From the NCBI GenBank assembly GCA_964251665.1, contig CAXUKO010000010.1:1-64000 (forward strand): a stretch of DNA of 64,000 nucleotides. Direction: 5' to 3'. This DNA is from JBBQLG01 sp964251665. Lineage in GTDB: Bacteria > Bacteroidota > Bacteroidia > Cytophagales > Spirosomataceae. Shown here piece after piece: positions 16,467 through 24,506 of the stretch (position 1 is the first letter of the stretch; every line of letters starts with the position of its first letter). The position numbers were made by a program, and so were the translations under genes. The notes beneath the pieces were generated by a model that saw nothing but the letters and a program-made list of their open reading frames with translations, was not told the origin of the DNA and ran no database searches.

Positions 16467-17222
16467 TCACAGCTTTCGATGAATCGTGGTTGCTGCGGCC
16501 TGCGCGGAAGCCAGAATCGTGAGGTCGGAAATAGTGACGTGGGCCGGAGCCGTTACGGCGTACACAATTGTGCTGGCAATGTCTTCAGCCGTCAGGGGCG
16601 TAAAGCCTTCATACACTTTAGCCGCCCGCTCGCTATCACCCTTGAAACGAATCATCGAAAATTCGGTTTCAACGGCTCCCGGCGCAATGTTAGTCACTTT
16701 AATGCCGTACTGTGTCATATCCAGGCGCATGCCCGTACTCAGGGCTTCAATGGCGGCTTTGGAAGCACAATAAACGGCCCCGTTGGCGTAGGTCTGCTTG
16801 CCTGCAATCGAACTCAGGTTTACGATATGCCCCTGCTGCCGCGCCACCATGCCGGGCATTACCGCTTTGGAGACGTACAATACCCCCTGCACGTTCGTGT
16901 CGATCATCAGATCCCAGTCGTCGGGGTCGCCCTCCTGAATTGGTGACATCCCAAACGCATTACCGGCGTTGTTCACCAGAATATCGATGGCCCGCCACTC
17001 AGCCGGAAGCGAGCCGATAGCTGTTTCAACAGCAGTCCGATCACGGGTATCAAAAGTCAGGGTAATTGTCTTTGTTTTTGGAGCCAGTTGTTGGCTCAGT
17101 TCATCGAGCCGATCCTGACGGCGGCCGCAAAGGATGAGGTCATACGATAAAGTTGCAAAGGCTTCGGCAGTGGCTTTACCAATGCCCGACGAAGCGCCGG
17201 TGATGAGGGCAATACGCGACAT
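16467..17222 (-). CDS. Short-chain dehydrogenase (YdfG-like)
   Basis: A 251-residue classical SDR, a cytosolic NADP(H)-dependent oxidoreductase. Complete motif set: TGASSGIG (residues 8-15), NNAG (84-87), and the catalytic Ser138, Tyr151 and Lys155 (YCASK). GRRQDRLDEL at about residues 33-42 suggests an NADP preference because of the paired arginines. Close relatives include YdfG-type enzymes acting on 3-hydroxy acids and L-serine; the substrate here is not certain. The frame extends to 17273, but ATG 17222 gives the normal start right before the Rossmann strand and leaves room for a good promoter at 17294-17322. Single-gene unit. Confidence 0.88.
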   Translation of the reverse strand: MSRIALITGASSGIGKATAEAFATLSYDLILCGRRQDRLDELSQQLAPKTKTITLTFDTRDRTAVETAIGSLPAEWRAIDILVNNAGNAFGMSPIQEGDPDDWDLMIDTNVQGVLYVSKAVMPGMVARQQGHIVNLSSIAGKQTYANGAVYCASKAAIEALSTGMRLDMTQYGIKVTNIAPGAVETEFSMIRFKGDSERAAKVYEGFTPLTAEDIASTIVYAVTAPAHVTISDLTILASAQAAATTIHRKL

Positions 17223-17293
17223 AAGAAGGTCTAAAAACGATTGATTGAGCGTTGAAAACGTGAAAATAACCATTCTACCGCCTAAAATATAAA

Positions 17294-17322
17294 CAAATTT
17301 ATATACACTACTTACTCTACAA
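17294..17322 (-). promoter_or_regulatory. Promoter of the SDR gene
   Basis: On the minus strand: TTG (17322-17320), an 18-base spacer and TAAATTTG (17301-17294), close to the Bacteroidota consensus. The predicted leader is about 65 bases to the ATG at 17222. Confidence 0.5.
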
Positions 17323-17467
17323 GTTTAAATCCCGTTCCCTCAAATTTTGAACATAAACGTTCGTTCATGCTGCCTGCGGGCTAACCTTTTGCCCATTGAC
17401 CCGTTCTTTTGTGTACCTGCCAGACTTCGCCGACAGGCCGTGTGGTTAGCCTCGATTTACTCAATCC

Positions 17468-18808
17468 ATGAAAAGAACCTGTACCATGAACAGAAAAATA
17501 GCGGTCATCAGCGAGCATGCTTCTCCACTGGCGATAGTGGGAGGTATTGACGCCGGTGGTCAAAATATCGCTGTCGCCGAACTGGCGCAGCACCTGACTC
17601 AACTCGGGTACGAGGTTGATGTATTTACCCGCTGGGACGATGAATCAATACCTGAGATTGTGCAGTGGCGTCCTTCGGTTCGGGTCGTTCATATCAAAGC
17701 CGGGCCGGTCGCCTTTATTCCGAAAGAGGAGATGCTGTGCTACATGGATGAATTTACCGAGAATATGATTCGGTTCTTTACACTGGTTCGTGGCAGCAGT
17801 TCCAGTAATCCATACCCGCTGATTCACGCTCATTTTTTTATGTCCGGGCTGGTCGCGGCCAATATCAAGCGGACGTTGGGGATTCCGTTTGTGGTCACAT
17901 TTCATGCTCTGGGCGAGGTTCGGCGGCTATGTCAGGGCGATAGCGACCGTTTTCCGGCGGAGCGTTTCTACATCGAACAGCGCGTTATCAGCGAGGCCGA
18001 TGCTGTGGTGGCACTGTGCCCGCAGGACCGAGACGATATTATTACACACTATGGCGCTGATGCTCAGAAAATTATAATTATTCCCAACGGGTTCAACCCC
18101 CACGAGTTTTACCCCATCGATACGCAGGTGGCGCGTGTGGTGCTTGGTCTGGACCCAGCCGAGCCGGTTATTCTGCAATTAGGCCGGATGGTTCCCCGCA
18201 AGGGCGTCGATAATGTAATTCGGGCGCTGGGCTGTCTGCGCCGGATGTACGGCATTATGGCCCGGTTGCTGATTGTGGGTGGCGATTCTGAAGCGCCTGA
18301 CCCGTGCCAAACGCCGGAAATTGCCCGGTTACTGCAGATTGCGGAGGAGGAAGGCGTGGCTAACTGGGTGACGTTTACGGGTAGGCGTGGGCGCGAAACG
18401 CTGCGCTATTATTACAGTGCCGCCGATGTTTTTGTGACAACGCCCTGGTACGAACCGTTCGGCATTACGCCCCTTGAGTCGATGGCCTGCGGTACGCCCG
18501 TTATCGGCTCGGCGGTGGGTGGGGTAAAACATACCATTCTGGATAATGAAACCGGGTTTCTGGTGCCACCCAATGATCCAGGTGCCCTGGCGGCTAAACT
18601 GGCCGCGCTGCTTTACAACCGGAAATTACGAACGCTGTTGAGCGAGGATGCAGTTCAGCATGTGCAGGATAACTATACGTGGCTACGGGTGGCTCAGCAG
18701 ACGAACGCGTTATATGAACTGGTCATCAACGGGCAGATTCAGCCGGAAACGCTGCTTCGGCGGACGTTGCTGAACAGTACACCCGAGGTAGAAGTCCCGG
18801 AGAAATAG
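17468..18808 (+). CDS. Glycosyltransferase family 4 (sucrose-phosphate-synthase-like)
   Basis: A 446-residue GT-B glycosyltransferase. The opening ISEHASPLAIVGGIDAGGQNI is the donor-site loop seen in sucrose-phosphate-synthase, mannosylfructose-phosphate-synthase and MshA-like enzymes, IHAHFFMSGLVA and TFHALGEVRR follow, then IIPNGFNPHEFYP, LGRMVPRKGVDNVI and the EX7E block (EPFGITPLESMACGTPV, about residue 338). It likely uses a nucleotide sugar and a phosphorylated or glycosidic acceptor in the cytosol. First gene of a glycan cluster: 3 bases separate it from the GmhB-like phosphatase, so they are one operon. The start may be ATG 17468 or 17486. Confidence 0.85.
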   Translation: MKRTCTMNRKIAVISEHASPLAIVGGIDAGGQNIAVAELAQHLTQLGYEVDVFTRWDDESIPEIVQWRPSVRVVHIKAGPVAFIPKEEMLCYMDEFTENMIRFFTLVRGSSSSNPYPLIHAHFFMSGLVAANIKRTLGIPFVVTFHALGEVRRLCQGDSDRFPAERFYIEQRVISEADAVVALCPQDRDDIITHYGADAQKIIIIPNGFNPHEFYPIDTQVARVVLGLDPAEPVILQLGRMVPRKGVDNVIRALGCLRRMYGIMARLLIVGGDSEAPDPCQTPEIARLLQIAEEEGVANWVTFTGRRGRETLRYYYSAADVFVTTPWYEPFGITPLESMACGTPVIGSAVGGVKHTILDNETGFLVPPNDPGALAAKLAALLYNRKLRTLLSEDAVQHVQDNYTWLRVAQQTNALYELVINGQIQPETLLRRTLLNSTPEVEVPEK

Positions 18809-18811
18809 CCT

Positions 18812-19393
18812 ATGCGACTGAACCGTGCGGTATTTCTGGACAAGGACGGGACCCTGATTCCTGATGTGCCCTACAACGTCGATCCGGCCCGCATCACCTT
18901 GTATCCCGACGTGGCTGAGGCTCTGCTAACGTTACAGCGGGCGGGGTTCAAACTGATCGTAGTGTCCAATCAGGCGGGTGTGGCTCGGGGGTATTTTCCC
19001 GAAACAGCCCTGACGGCAGTCGAAAGCCGGTTACGGACGTTGCTCGGCGAAGCGGGCGTTGTGCTCGATGACTTTCGCTACTGTCCGCATCATCCGGCTG
19101 GTTCAGTGGCGGAATACGCCATTGACTGTACCTGCCGGAAACCACAACCCGGAATGCTGTTGCTGATAGCCGAAGAACAGGAGATCGACCTCCGTGAATC
19201 GTGGATGGCGGGTGATATTCTGAACGATGTAGAAGCCGGTAACCGGGCGGGTTGTCGCACGATTCTGATCGATCGCGGTAACGAAACCGAGTGGCTAACC
19301 GGTCCGTTTCGAACGCCAACCGCCACGGTAAACAGTTTTTCAAAAGCCGCCGATCAGATACTGGTCGCGTCGGGATACGGTCAACCGGCATGA
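18812..19393 (+). CDS. gmhB: HAD-IIIA phosphatase, GmhB type (heptose 1,7-bisphosphate 7-phosphatase)
   Basis: A 193-residue phosphatase of the HAD superfamily. Motif I is FLDKDGTLI (Asp10 nucleophile, Asp12 acid/base), motif II VSNQAG (Ser52), and the zinc loop has Cys91, His93, Cys106 and Cys108 (YCPHHP ... CTCRKP), the hallmark of GmhB. Motif IV is WMAGDILNDVEAG. GmhB removes the 7-phosphate from glycero-manno-heptose 1,7-bisphosphate on the way to ADP- or GDP-activated heptose. The heptose isomerase and kinase genes are not in this window. It overlaps the next gene (heptosyltransferase-like) by four bases, which supports a heptose-based role for the cluster. Confidence 0.85.
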   Translation: MRLNRAVFLDKDGTLIPDVPYNVDPARITLYPDVAEALLTLQRAGFKLIVVSNQAGVARGYFPETALTAVESRLRTLLGEAGVVLDDFRYCPHHPAGSVAEYAIDCTCRKPQPGMLLLIAEEQEIDLRESWMAGDILNDVEAGNRAGCRTILIDRGNETEWLTGPFRTPTATVNSFSKAADQILVASGYGQPA

Positions 19394-20502
19394 ACAACAC
19401 ATATTCCTGGCCATACAATCGTAATGAGAAGCAGATGCGTATTCTGTGCATCCGTCCCGATAATTTCGGGGATGTGCTGATGACGACACCGGCGTTTCGG
19501 GCTTTAAAGCAGTCGTTTCCACATAGTCACCTGACTCTACTGACGTCGTCGGTGGGCGCGGGGATCGCACCGCTGATCCCGGAGATTGACGACATTATTT
19601 CGTTTGATGTACCGTGGGTGGCGCAGTCGGCCTCAACGCCTAACCCGGCGACTGTGCTGACGATGGCCGAACGCCTGAAACAGGGCCAGTTTGATCTGGC
19701 TATTCTGTTTACCGTGCAAAGCCAAAACCCTTTACCGGCGGCCATGCTGTGTTATCTGGCTGGAATCGGGCGGGTGCTGGGTTACTGCCGGGAAAATCCG
19801 TACCACCTGATCAGCGATTGGGTGCCGGACTCTGAAGTGCTGGTCGCGACTCGTCACGAAGTTCGGCGGCAACTTGATCTGGTCGCTGCCATTGGGGCCC
19901 AAACGGACGATGAACACCTGTCGCTGGCCATTCCGCCCGACGCACGTGAACAGGCCCTTCGTCGATTAGCCCATGAAGGTGTCGATCTCTGCCGGCCGTG
20001 GTTAATTCTGCATCCGGGCGTGAGTGAAGAAAAACGGCGGTATCCCGCCAGTGGCTTTGCTGAAATAGGTCGCCGATTAGTCCGTGAGCAGGGTTTTCAG
20101 ATTGTGCTCACCGGAAGCCAGTCGGAGCGGAACTATGCCGAAACGATACGCCAAACCATTGGCGAACGTGCAGTTAACCTCGCTGGCTACTTTGACCTTG
20201 GAACGCTGGCGGGTCTGATTGCGGAAGCCGGTCTGTTGATTGCCAACAATACCGGCCCGGTTCATATTGCGGCTGCTGTCGGTACGCCGGTGGTGGTACT
20301 GTATGCTAAAACAAACCCGCAGCACACGCCCTGGCTAGTCGAAAACCGGGTGCTTTATTTTGAGGTGCCGTCGTCCTTACGTTCACGAAATCAACTGTTA
20401 CAACATTTTCCCGAACCGACTCCTGTCACCGCCACCCCCGATGCTGTGGTGCAGGCGGTGGAGGAATTATCATCTCGTTTGACTGTTATTTATGGTCACT
20501 GA
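19390..20502 (+). CDS. Glycosyltransferase family 9 (ADP-heptosyltransferase-like)
   Basis: A 370-residue GT9 enzyme. RILCIRPDNFGDVLMTTPAFRAL is the N-terminal acceptor-side motif of heptosyltransferases, and ILHPGVSEEKRRYPASGFAEI plus IANNTGPVHIAAAVGTPVV form the donor-binding half. These enzymes use ADP-heptose to extend a surface glycan at the inner membrane. I chose the ATG at 19390 because it overlaps the gmhB stop (ATGA), typical of coupled genes; an ATG at 19435 would start right at the family motif and is equally possible. It is followed by a long palindromic repeat before the carbamoyltransferase gene, so a transcript break or attenuation there is possible. Confidence 0.87.
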   Translation: MNNTYSWPYNRNEKQMRILCIRPDNFGDVLMTTPAFRALKQSFPHSHLTLLTSSVGAGIAPLIPEIDDIISFDVPWVAQSASTPNPATVLTMAERLKQGQFDLAILFTVQSQNPLPAAMLCYLAGIGRVLGYCRENPYHLISDWVPDSEVLVATRHEVRRQLDLVAAIGAQTDDEHLSLAIPPDAREQALRRLAHEGVDLCRPWLILHPGVSEEKRRYPASGFAEIGRRLVREQGFQIVLTGSQSERNYAETIRQTIGERAVNLAGYFDLGTLAGLIAEAGLLIANNTGPVHIAAAVGTPVVVLYAKTNPQHTPWLVENRVLYFEVPSSLRSRNQLLQHFPEPTPVTATPDAVVQAVEELSSRLTVIYGH

Positions 20503-20540
20503 AAAGCGGCTTAAGGTTTTGATTACCAGTATCAAATTGA

Positions 20541-20625
20541 CGTTGATTTTGTCATCCTGAGGTACGAAGGATCTTAGGTACTTAATCGCTCAGATCCTTC
20601 GTACCTCAGGATGACAAAATCAACG
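20541..20625. repeat. Dispersed palindromic repeat, family B, copy 1 (perfect 34-base arms)
   Basis: Arms at 20541-20574 and 20592-20625 are exact reverse complements over 34 bases, with a 17-base loop. The arm holds TTTTGTCATCCTGA and GGATCTTAGGTA-type blocks that recur in the repeat at 63565-63645. It sits in the 194-base gap between the heptosyltransferase and the carbamoyltransferase, on the route of one probable operon. Confidence 0.9.
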
Positions 20626-20696
20626 TTCGCTAAGCCCTAAGTCATACTCCTGAAGAACTTTACTAATTACCTGTACCAACTGACTGACTTAACACT

Positions 20697-22478
20697 ATGT
20701 ACACCCTTGGAATCAACGCGGCTTTCCACGACCCGGCCGCTACACTCGTAAAAGACGGCGTTGTGCTGGCTGCGGCCGAAGAAGAACGCTTCACCCATAT
20801 AAAGCATGGCAAACGGCCTATCCCGTTTTCAACCTATGAACTGCCGTACAACGCCATTGATTTCTGCCTGAAAACAGCCGGAATCACGCTGGCCGATGTC
20901 GATCACATTGCCTATTCATACGATCCATCCATCCAGTTAGGTAAGGAGCATGAGTTGCAGCGAACCGTAGAAATTCCCCTGCGGCCCGGCGTTGACAAGC
21001 TGAACGGATGGGGAAATCCTTACGACGGCCTTTTCCTATCGTCGATACTGAACGCGCCGGGTCATCTGGTCGATGGCGTGCCGCTGCACTTATCGGCGCG
21101 GTATAAAGGAGCCACGGCTGATGGTCCCTACCAGTGGCATTTTGTAAACCACCATCTGGCCCATGCCGCCAGTGCTTTTTTGCCGAGTCCTTACCAGAAA
21201 GCCGCCGTGATGGTGATTGATGGGCGGGGTGAAGAAGCCACTACGAGTTACTGGCTGGGCGAAGGCAATCAGATGACACGTCTGGGTGAAGTGAAGCTGC
21301 CGCATTCATTGGGGTTGATGTACGAGCAAATGACCAGTTATTTGGGCTTCCTGCACTCGTCGGACGAATACAAAGTGATGGCGCTGGCCTCCTTTGGAAA
21401 GCCCGTTTACGTCGATTATTTCCGCAGCCTGATCCAGATCGGCGACAATGGGCAGTACACCATTAGCCCACTCAACCTGGAGCAGCGCTTTGGGCCGATG
21501 CGCGAGAAAGGCGGCCCGCTCGAAGCGCTGCATTTCGATATTGCTCACTCGGTGCAGACGGTGCTGGAAGAAACGGTGTTGAAACTCATCACCTGGCTAC
21601 AGCAGAAAACCGGTGCCGACTCGCTCTGTCTGGCGGGTGGCGTAGCACTCAATTGCGTCATGAACGCCCGGTTGCGTGACCGTGGGCCGTTCAAAAAAAT
21701 CTGGGTACAACCCGCAGCGGGTGATTCGGGGACGTCCCTCGGTGCGGCTATGTGGATCGACGCTCAACAGCGGGAAACCAATGAACGGGCTTATGAAATG
21801 GATCACGTTTACCTCGGCCCGGCTTATGGGGATGATGAAATCGAGCAGTTCATGAAATGGTCGAAATTGCCGTACCGAAAGCTGGAAAACGTTTCGGAAG
21901 AGGTAGCGGATTACCTCGCCGACGGGCATGTGATTGGCTGGATGCAGCAGGGCATGGAGTTTGGTCCGCGTGCTTTGGGGGCCCGGTCAATTCTGGCCGC
22001 TCCTTTCCCCGCCGAGATGCAGGGCAAACTGAACGACCTCAAAGACCGCGAAGATTTCCGGCCTGTGGCCCCGGTTGTCATGGAGGAGCATGCGGACAAT
22101 TACTTTATCAACGCCCGAAAATCGCCGTTTATGCTGTTTGTGAATGATGTGCGTGAAGAGATGAAGCACCACATTCCGGCCGTAACCCATACCGACGGCA
22201 CGGCACGCATTCAGACCGTTAATGCCAGTCAGAATGCGCCGTATTATAACCTGCTGAAGGCATTTCGGGAGAAGACCGGCGTGCCGGTGCTGATCAATAC
22301 TTCGTTCAACACACGGGGTGAACCGGTCGTTTGCAGTCCCCGCGACGCTATCGAATCGTTCTGGACCTCTCCCCTGGATGCGCTGGTGATCGGTTCGTTC
22401 ATGCTCGAGAAAACGGGTGCCAGCTTTACCCGCGTAAGTGACGGTATTACCAAAGAGTTTCAACCGCTATTTAGCTGA
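20697..22478 (+). CDS. Carbamoyltransferase (NodU/CmcH family)
   Basis: A 593-residue cytosolic enzyme that moves the carbamoyl group of carbamoyl phosphate to a hydroxyl group via carbamoyl-AMP. The N-terminal Kae1-like domain carries GINAAFHDPAATLV, EEERFTH, the metal-binding HHLAHAASAF (His152/153 and His156) and LAGGVALNCVMN. The C-terminal domain carries GMEFGPRALGARSI and INTSFNTRGEPVV. NodU decorates Nod factors, and related enzymes carbamoylate antibiotics and glycans. Here it sits between heptosyltransferases and a GT2, so the likely acceptor is a sugar of the same glycan. Length and motifs are complete. It is followed after 7 bases by the GT2 gene. Confidence 0.92.
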   Translation: MYTLGINAAFHDPAATLVKDGVVLAAAEEERFTHIKHGKRPIPFSTYELPYNAIDFCLKTAGITLADVDHIAYSYDPSIQLGKEHELQRTVEIPLRPGVDKLNGWGNPYDGLFLSSILNAPGHLVDGVPLHLSARYKGATADGPYQWHFVNHHLAHAASAFLPSPYQKAAVMVIDGRGEEATTSYWLGEGNQMTRLGEVKLPHSLGLMYEQMTSYLGFLHSSDEYKVMALASFGKPVYVDYFRSLIQIGDNGQYTISPLNLEQRFGPMREKGGPLEALHFDIAHSVQTVLEETVLKLITWLQQKTGADSLCLAGGVALNCVMNARLRDRGPFKKIWVQPAAGDSGTSLGAAMWIDAQQRETNERAYEMDHVYLGPAYGDDEIEQFMKWSKLPYRKLENVSEEVADYLADGHVIGWMQQGMEFGPRALGARSILAAPFPAEMQGKLNDLKDREDFRPVAPVVMEEHADNYFINARKSPFMLFVNDVREEMKHHIPAVTHTDGTARIQTVNASQNAPYYNLLKAFREKTGVPVLINTSFNTRGEPVVCSPRDAIESFWTSPLDALVIGSFMLEKTGASFTRVSDGITKEFQPLFS

Positions 22479-22485
22479 AACCAGT

Positions 22486-23460
22486 ATGAAGCCAGTGATT
22501 TCAGTAGTGATTCCCACCTACCAGCGTCCGGCGTTGCTGATTAACTGCCTGAATGCCCTGACCCGGCAGACTTTATCCGCAGCGCAATTCGAAATAATTG
22601 TCGTGGACGACGGCAACGACCCGGCTACCGCCGAAACCGTGGCCGACTTTGCCACTCGGTCGGGTATCCTGACCCGCTACCTTGGGCAACCCCGGCGACA
22701 GGGACCTGCTGCGGCCAGAAATCGGGGTTGGCAGGCAGCTCAGGGGAGTATCATCGCGTTCACGGATGACGATACCCTGCCGCAATCCGAGTGGCTAACC
22801 GCTGCGTTGACATGCTTTCGCCGGGGAGCCAGCGTGGTGACCGGTCGCGTTCAGGTTCCTCTGCCCGACGCTCCCAGCCACCACGACCGGACGACTGCTT
22901 TTCTGGAATCGGCGGAGTTTATCACAGCCAACTGTTTCTGTCTAAAACAGGCCTTGCAGCAGGTTGGTGGGTTTGAGGAAGCATTCGACATTGCCTGGCG
23001 CGAAGACAGCGATTTGCAGTTTAAACTACTCAGGGCAGGCATTGCCATCGAAGCCTGTACGGAAGCTGTAGTAATTCATCCACTACGCCCCGCGCCCTGG
23101 TACGCCTGTCTGCGCGACGAGCGCAAAAACCGGTATGATGCCCTGCTTTATAAGCGGCACCCCCATTTGTTTCGGCAGCGGATTCCGGCGTATCGAGGCT
23201 TGGTAACACAGTATTATGCTTCCGTACTGGGGGCCACTGTCGGTACGACTGCGTTGCTGACCGGGCATCCGGGTATTGCGCTGAGTGGGTTCGGACTCTG
23301 GGCCATACTCGAAATGAATCTGATTATCCGGCGGTTGCCAAACCATAAATTGACCGGAACTGCCATCCGGCAAACGGTACTGACGGCACTGGCAACCCCT
23401 TTTCTCTCGGTTTACTGGCGCTTGTATGGAGCGTTTAAATACCGCGTATTCTATATGTAA
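22486..23460 (+). CDS. Glycosyltransferase family 2
   Basis: A 324-residue GT-A enzyme: VISVVIPTYQRPALLINCL, IIVVDDGNDPAT, GPAAARNRGWQAAQG, the FTDDDTLP DXD motif and FDIAWREDSDLQFKLLRAG. The C-terminal third is hydrophobic in two stretches (about residues 245-280) and may hold it at the membrane. The frame continues back into the carbamoyltransferase gene, but ATG 22486 is the sensible start because it directly precedes the first strand. It lies 7 bases after the carbamoyltransferase and 2 bases before the next gene, so it is in the middle of an operon. Confidence 0.87.
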   Translation: MKPVISVVIPTYQRPALLINCLNALTRQTLSAAQFEIIVVDDGNDPATAETVADFATRSGILTRYLGQPRRQGPAAARNRGWQAAQGSIIAFTDDDTLPQSEWLTAALTCFRRGASVVTGRVQVPLPDAPSHHDRTTAFLESAEFITANCFCLKQALQQVGGFEEAFDIAWREDSDLQFKLLRAGIAIEACTEAVVIHPLRPAPWYACLRDERKNRYDALLYKRHPHLFRQRIPAYRGLVTQYYASVLGATVGTTALLTGHPGIALSGFGLWAILEMNLIIRRLPNHKLTGTAIRQTVLTALATPFLSVYWRLYGAFKYRVFYM

Positions 23461-23462
23461 CA

Positions 23463-24506
23463 ATGGATAAGCTAACTGAGCACCTCGGCCAGCCACCAGA
23501 GCGTATAGCCGTATTCCGGGCCATTAAACTTGGCGATTTGTTATGTGCTGTACCAGCTTTCCGGGCACTCCGGCGGGCCTTTCCCCACGCGCATATCGCC
23601 CTGATCAGCCTGCCGTGGGCGAGCGAGTTTGTGAACCGCTATGCTGACTACATTGATGAGTTTATCGCCTTTCCCGGCTGGCCCGGACTGCCCGAGCAAC
23701 CGCTCGACCTCGGCAAAACGGTTGCTTTTCTGACGGCTATGCAGGCGCGTAACTGGGATGTTGTCGTGCAGATGCAGGGAAACGGTACCCTTGTGAATGC
23801 GATGCTTGCCCTGTTTGGCGCAAAGTTCATGGCTGGTTATTACCCGGTCGGCCACCCCGAACAAACCATCGGCGATCACACGTTTCTGATGCCCTACCCC
23901 CAGCTTGAGCATGAAGTAAAACGCCACGTACACCTGATGGCGTTTCTGGGCATACCGACGCAGGGATATGAACTGGAGTTTCCGATTTCTGCCGAAGACA
24001 ATCAAATAGCCCAACAGGTACTAAACGACCATCAGCTGACTCTCAACCGCTACGTTTGCATCCATGCAGGCGGTATTTCGGGACGGCGCTGGCCGGAAAG
24101 TCAGTTTGCCCGGGTAGGCGATGCACTGGCAGCGAAGGGCTATGGGGTCGTGCTGACGGGTACCACCGCTGAAGAATCGACTATTGAAGCGGTTCGCCAA
24201 CAGATGCGTTATCCGTCGGTTAGCCTGGCCGGGCAAACCCCGCTCGGCGCGCTGGCGGCTGTGCTAAAAGGAACTGCCGTATTGGTGAGTAACGATACCG
24301 GCGTGTCGCATGTAGCGGCTGCCTGTCAGGTGCCCAGCGTCGTTATCTTCACCTCGGCTGACCCGGCCGAATGGGCACCACTCGATCAAGTTCGACACCG
24401 CGTTGTGCTGGAAGCAGCCGCAACGAACGCTCAGGTGGTCATCGACGAGACTATTGCGGTGTTGACAGCGGCCAGAACCGGCTCCCAGCCGTCGCTTGCC
24501 GTGTAG
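23463..24506 (+). CDS. Glycosyltransferase family 9 (second heptosyltransferase-like enzyme)
   Basis: A 347-residue GT9 enzyme and the last gene of the cluster. Motifs: IAVFRAIKLGDLLCAVPAFRA, VQMQGNGT, ICIHAGG-type (YVCIHAGGISGRRWPESQF) and LVSNDTGVSHVAAACQVPSVV. It differs clearly from the first GT9 protein, so the two probably add different residues of the same chain. Its 3' end overlaps the 3' end of the convergent Wzi gene by 56 bases, so the two coding ends are read on both strands. Confidence 0.87.
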   Translation: MDKLTEHLGQPPERIAVFRAIKLGDLLCAVPAFRALRRAFPHAHIALISLPWASEFVNRYADYIDEFIAFPGWPGLPEQPLDLGKTVAFLTAMQARNWDVVVQMQGNGTLVNAMLALFGAKFMAGYYPVGHPEQTIGDHTFLMPYPQLEHEVKRHVHLMAFLGIPTQGYELEFPISAEDNQIAQQVLNDHQLTLNRYVCIHAGGISGRRWPESQFARVGDALAAKGYGVVLTGTTAEESTIEAVRQQMRYPSVSLAGQTPLGALAAVLKGTAVLVSNDTGVSHVAAACQVPSVVIFTSADPAEWAPLDQVRHRVVLEAAATNAQVVIDETIAVLTAARTGSQPSLAV

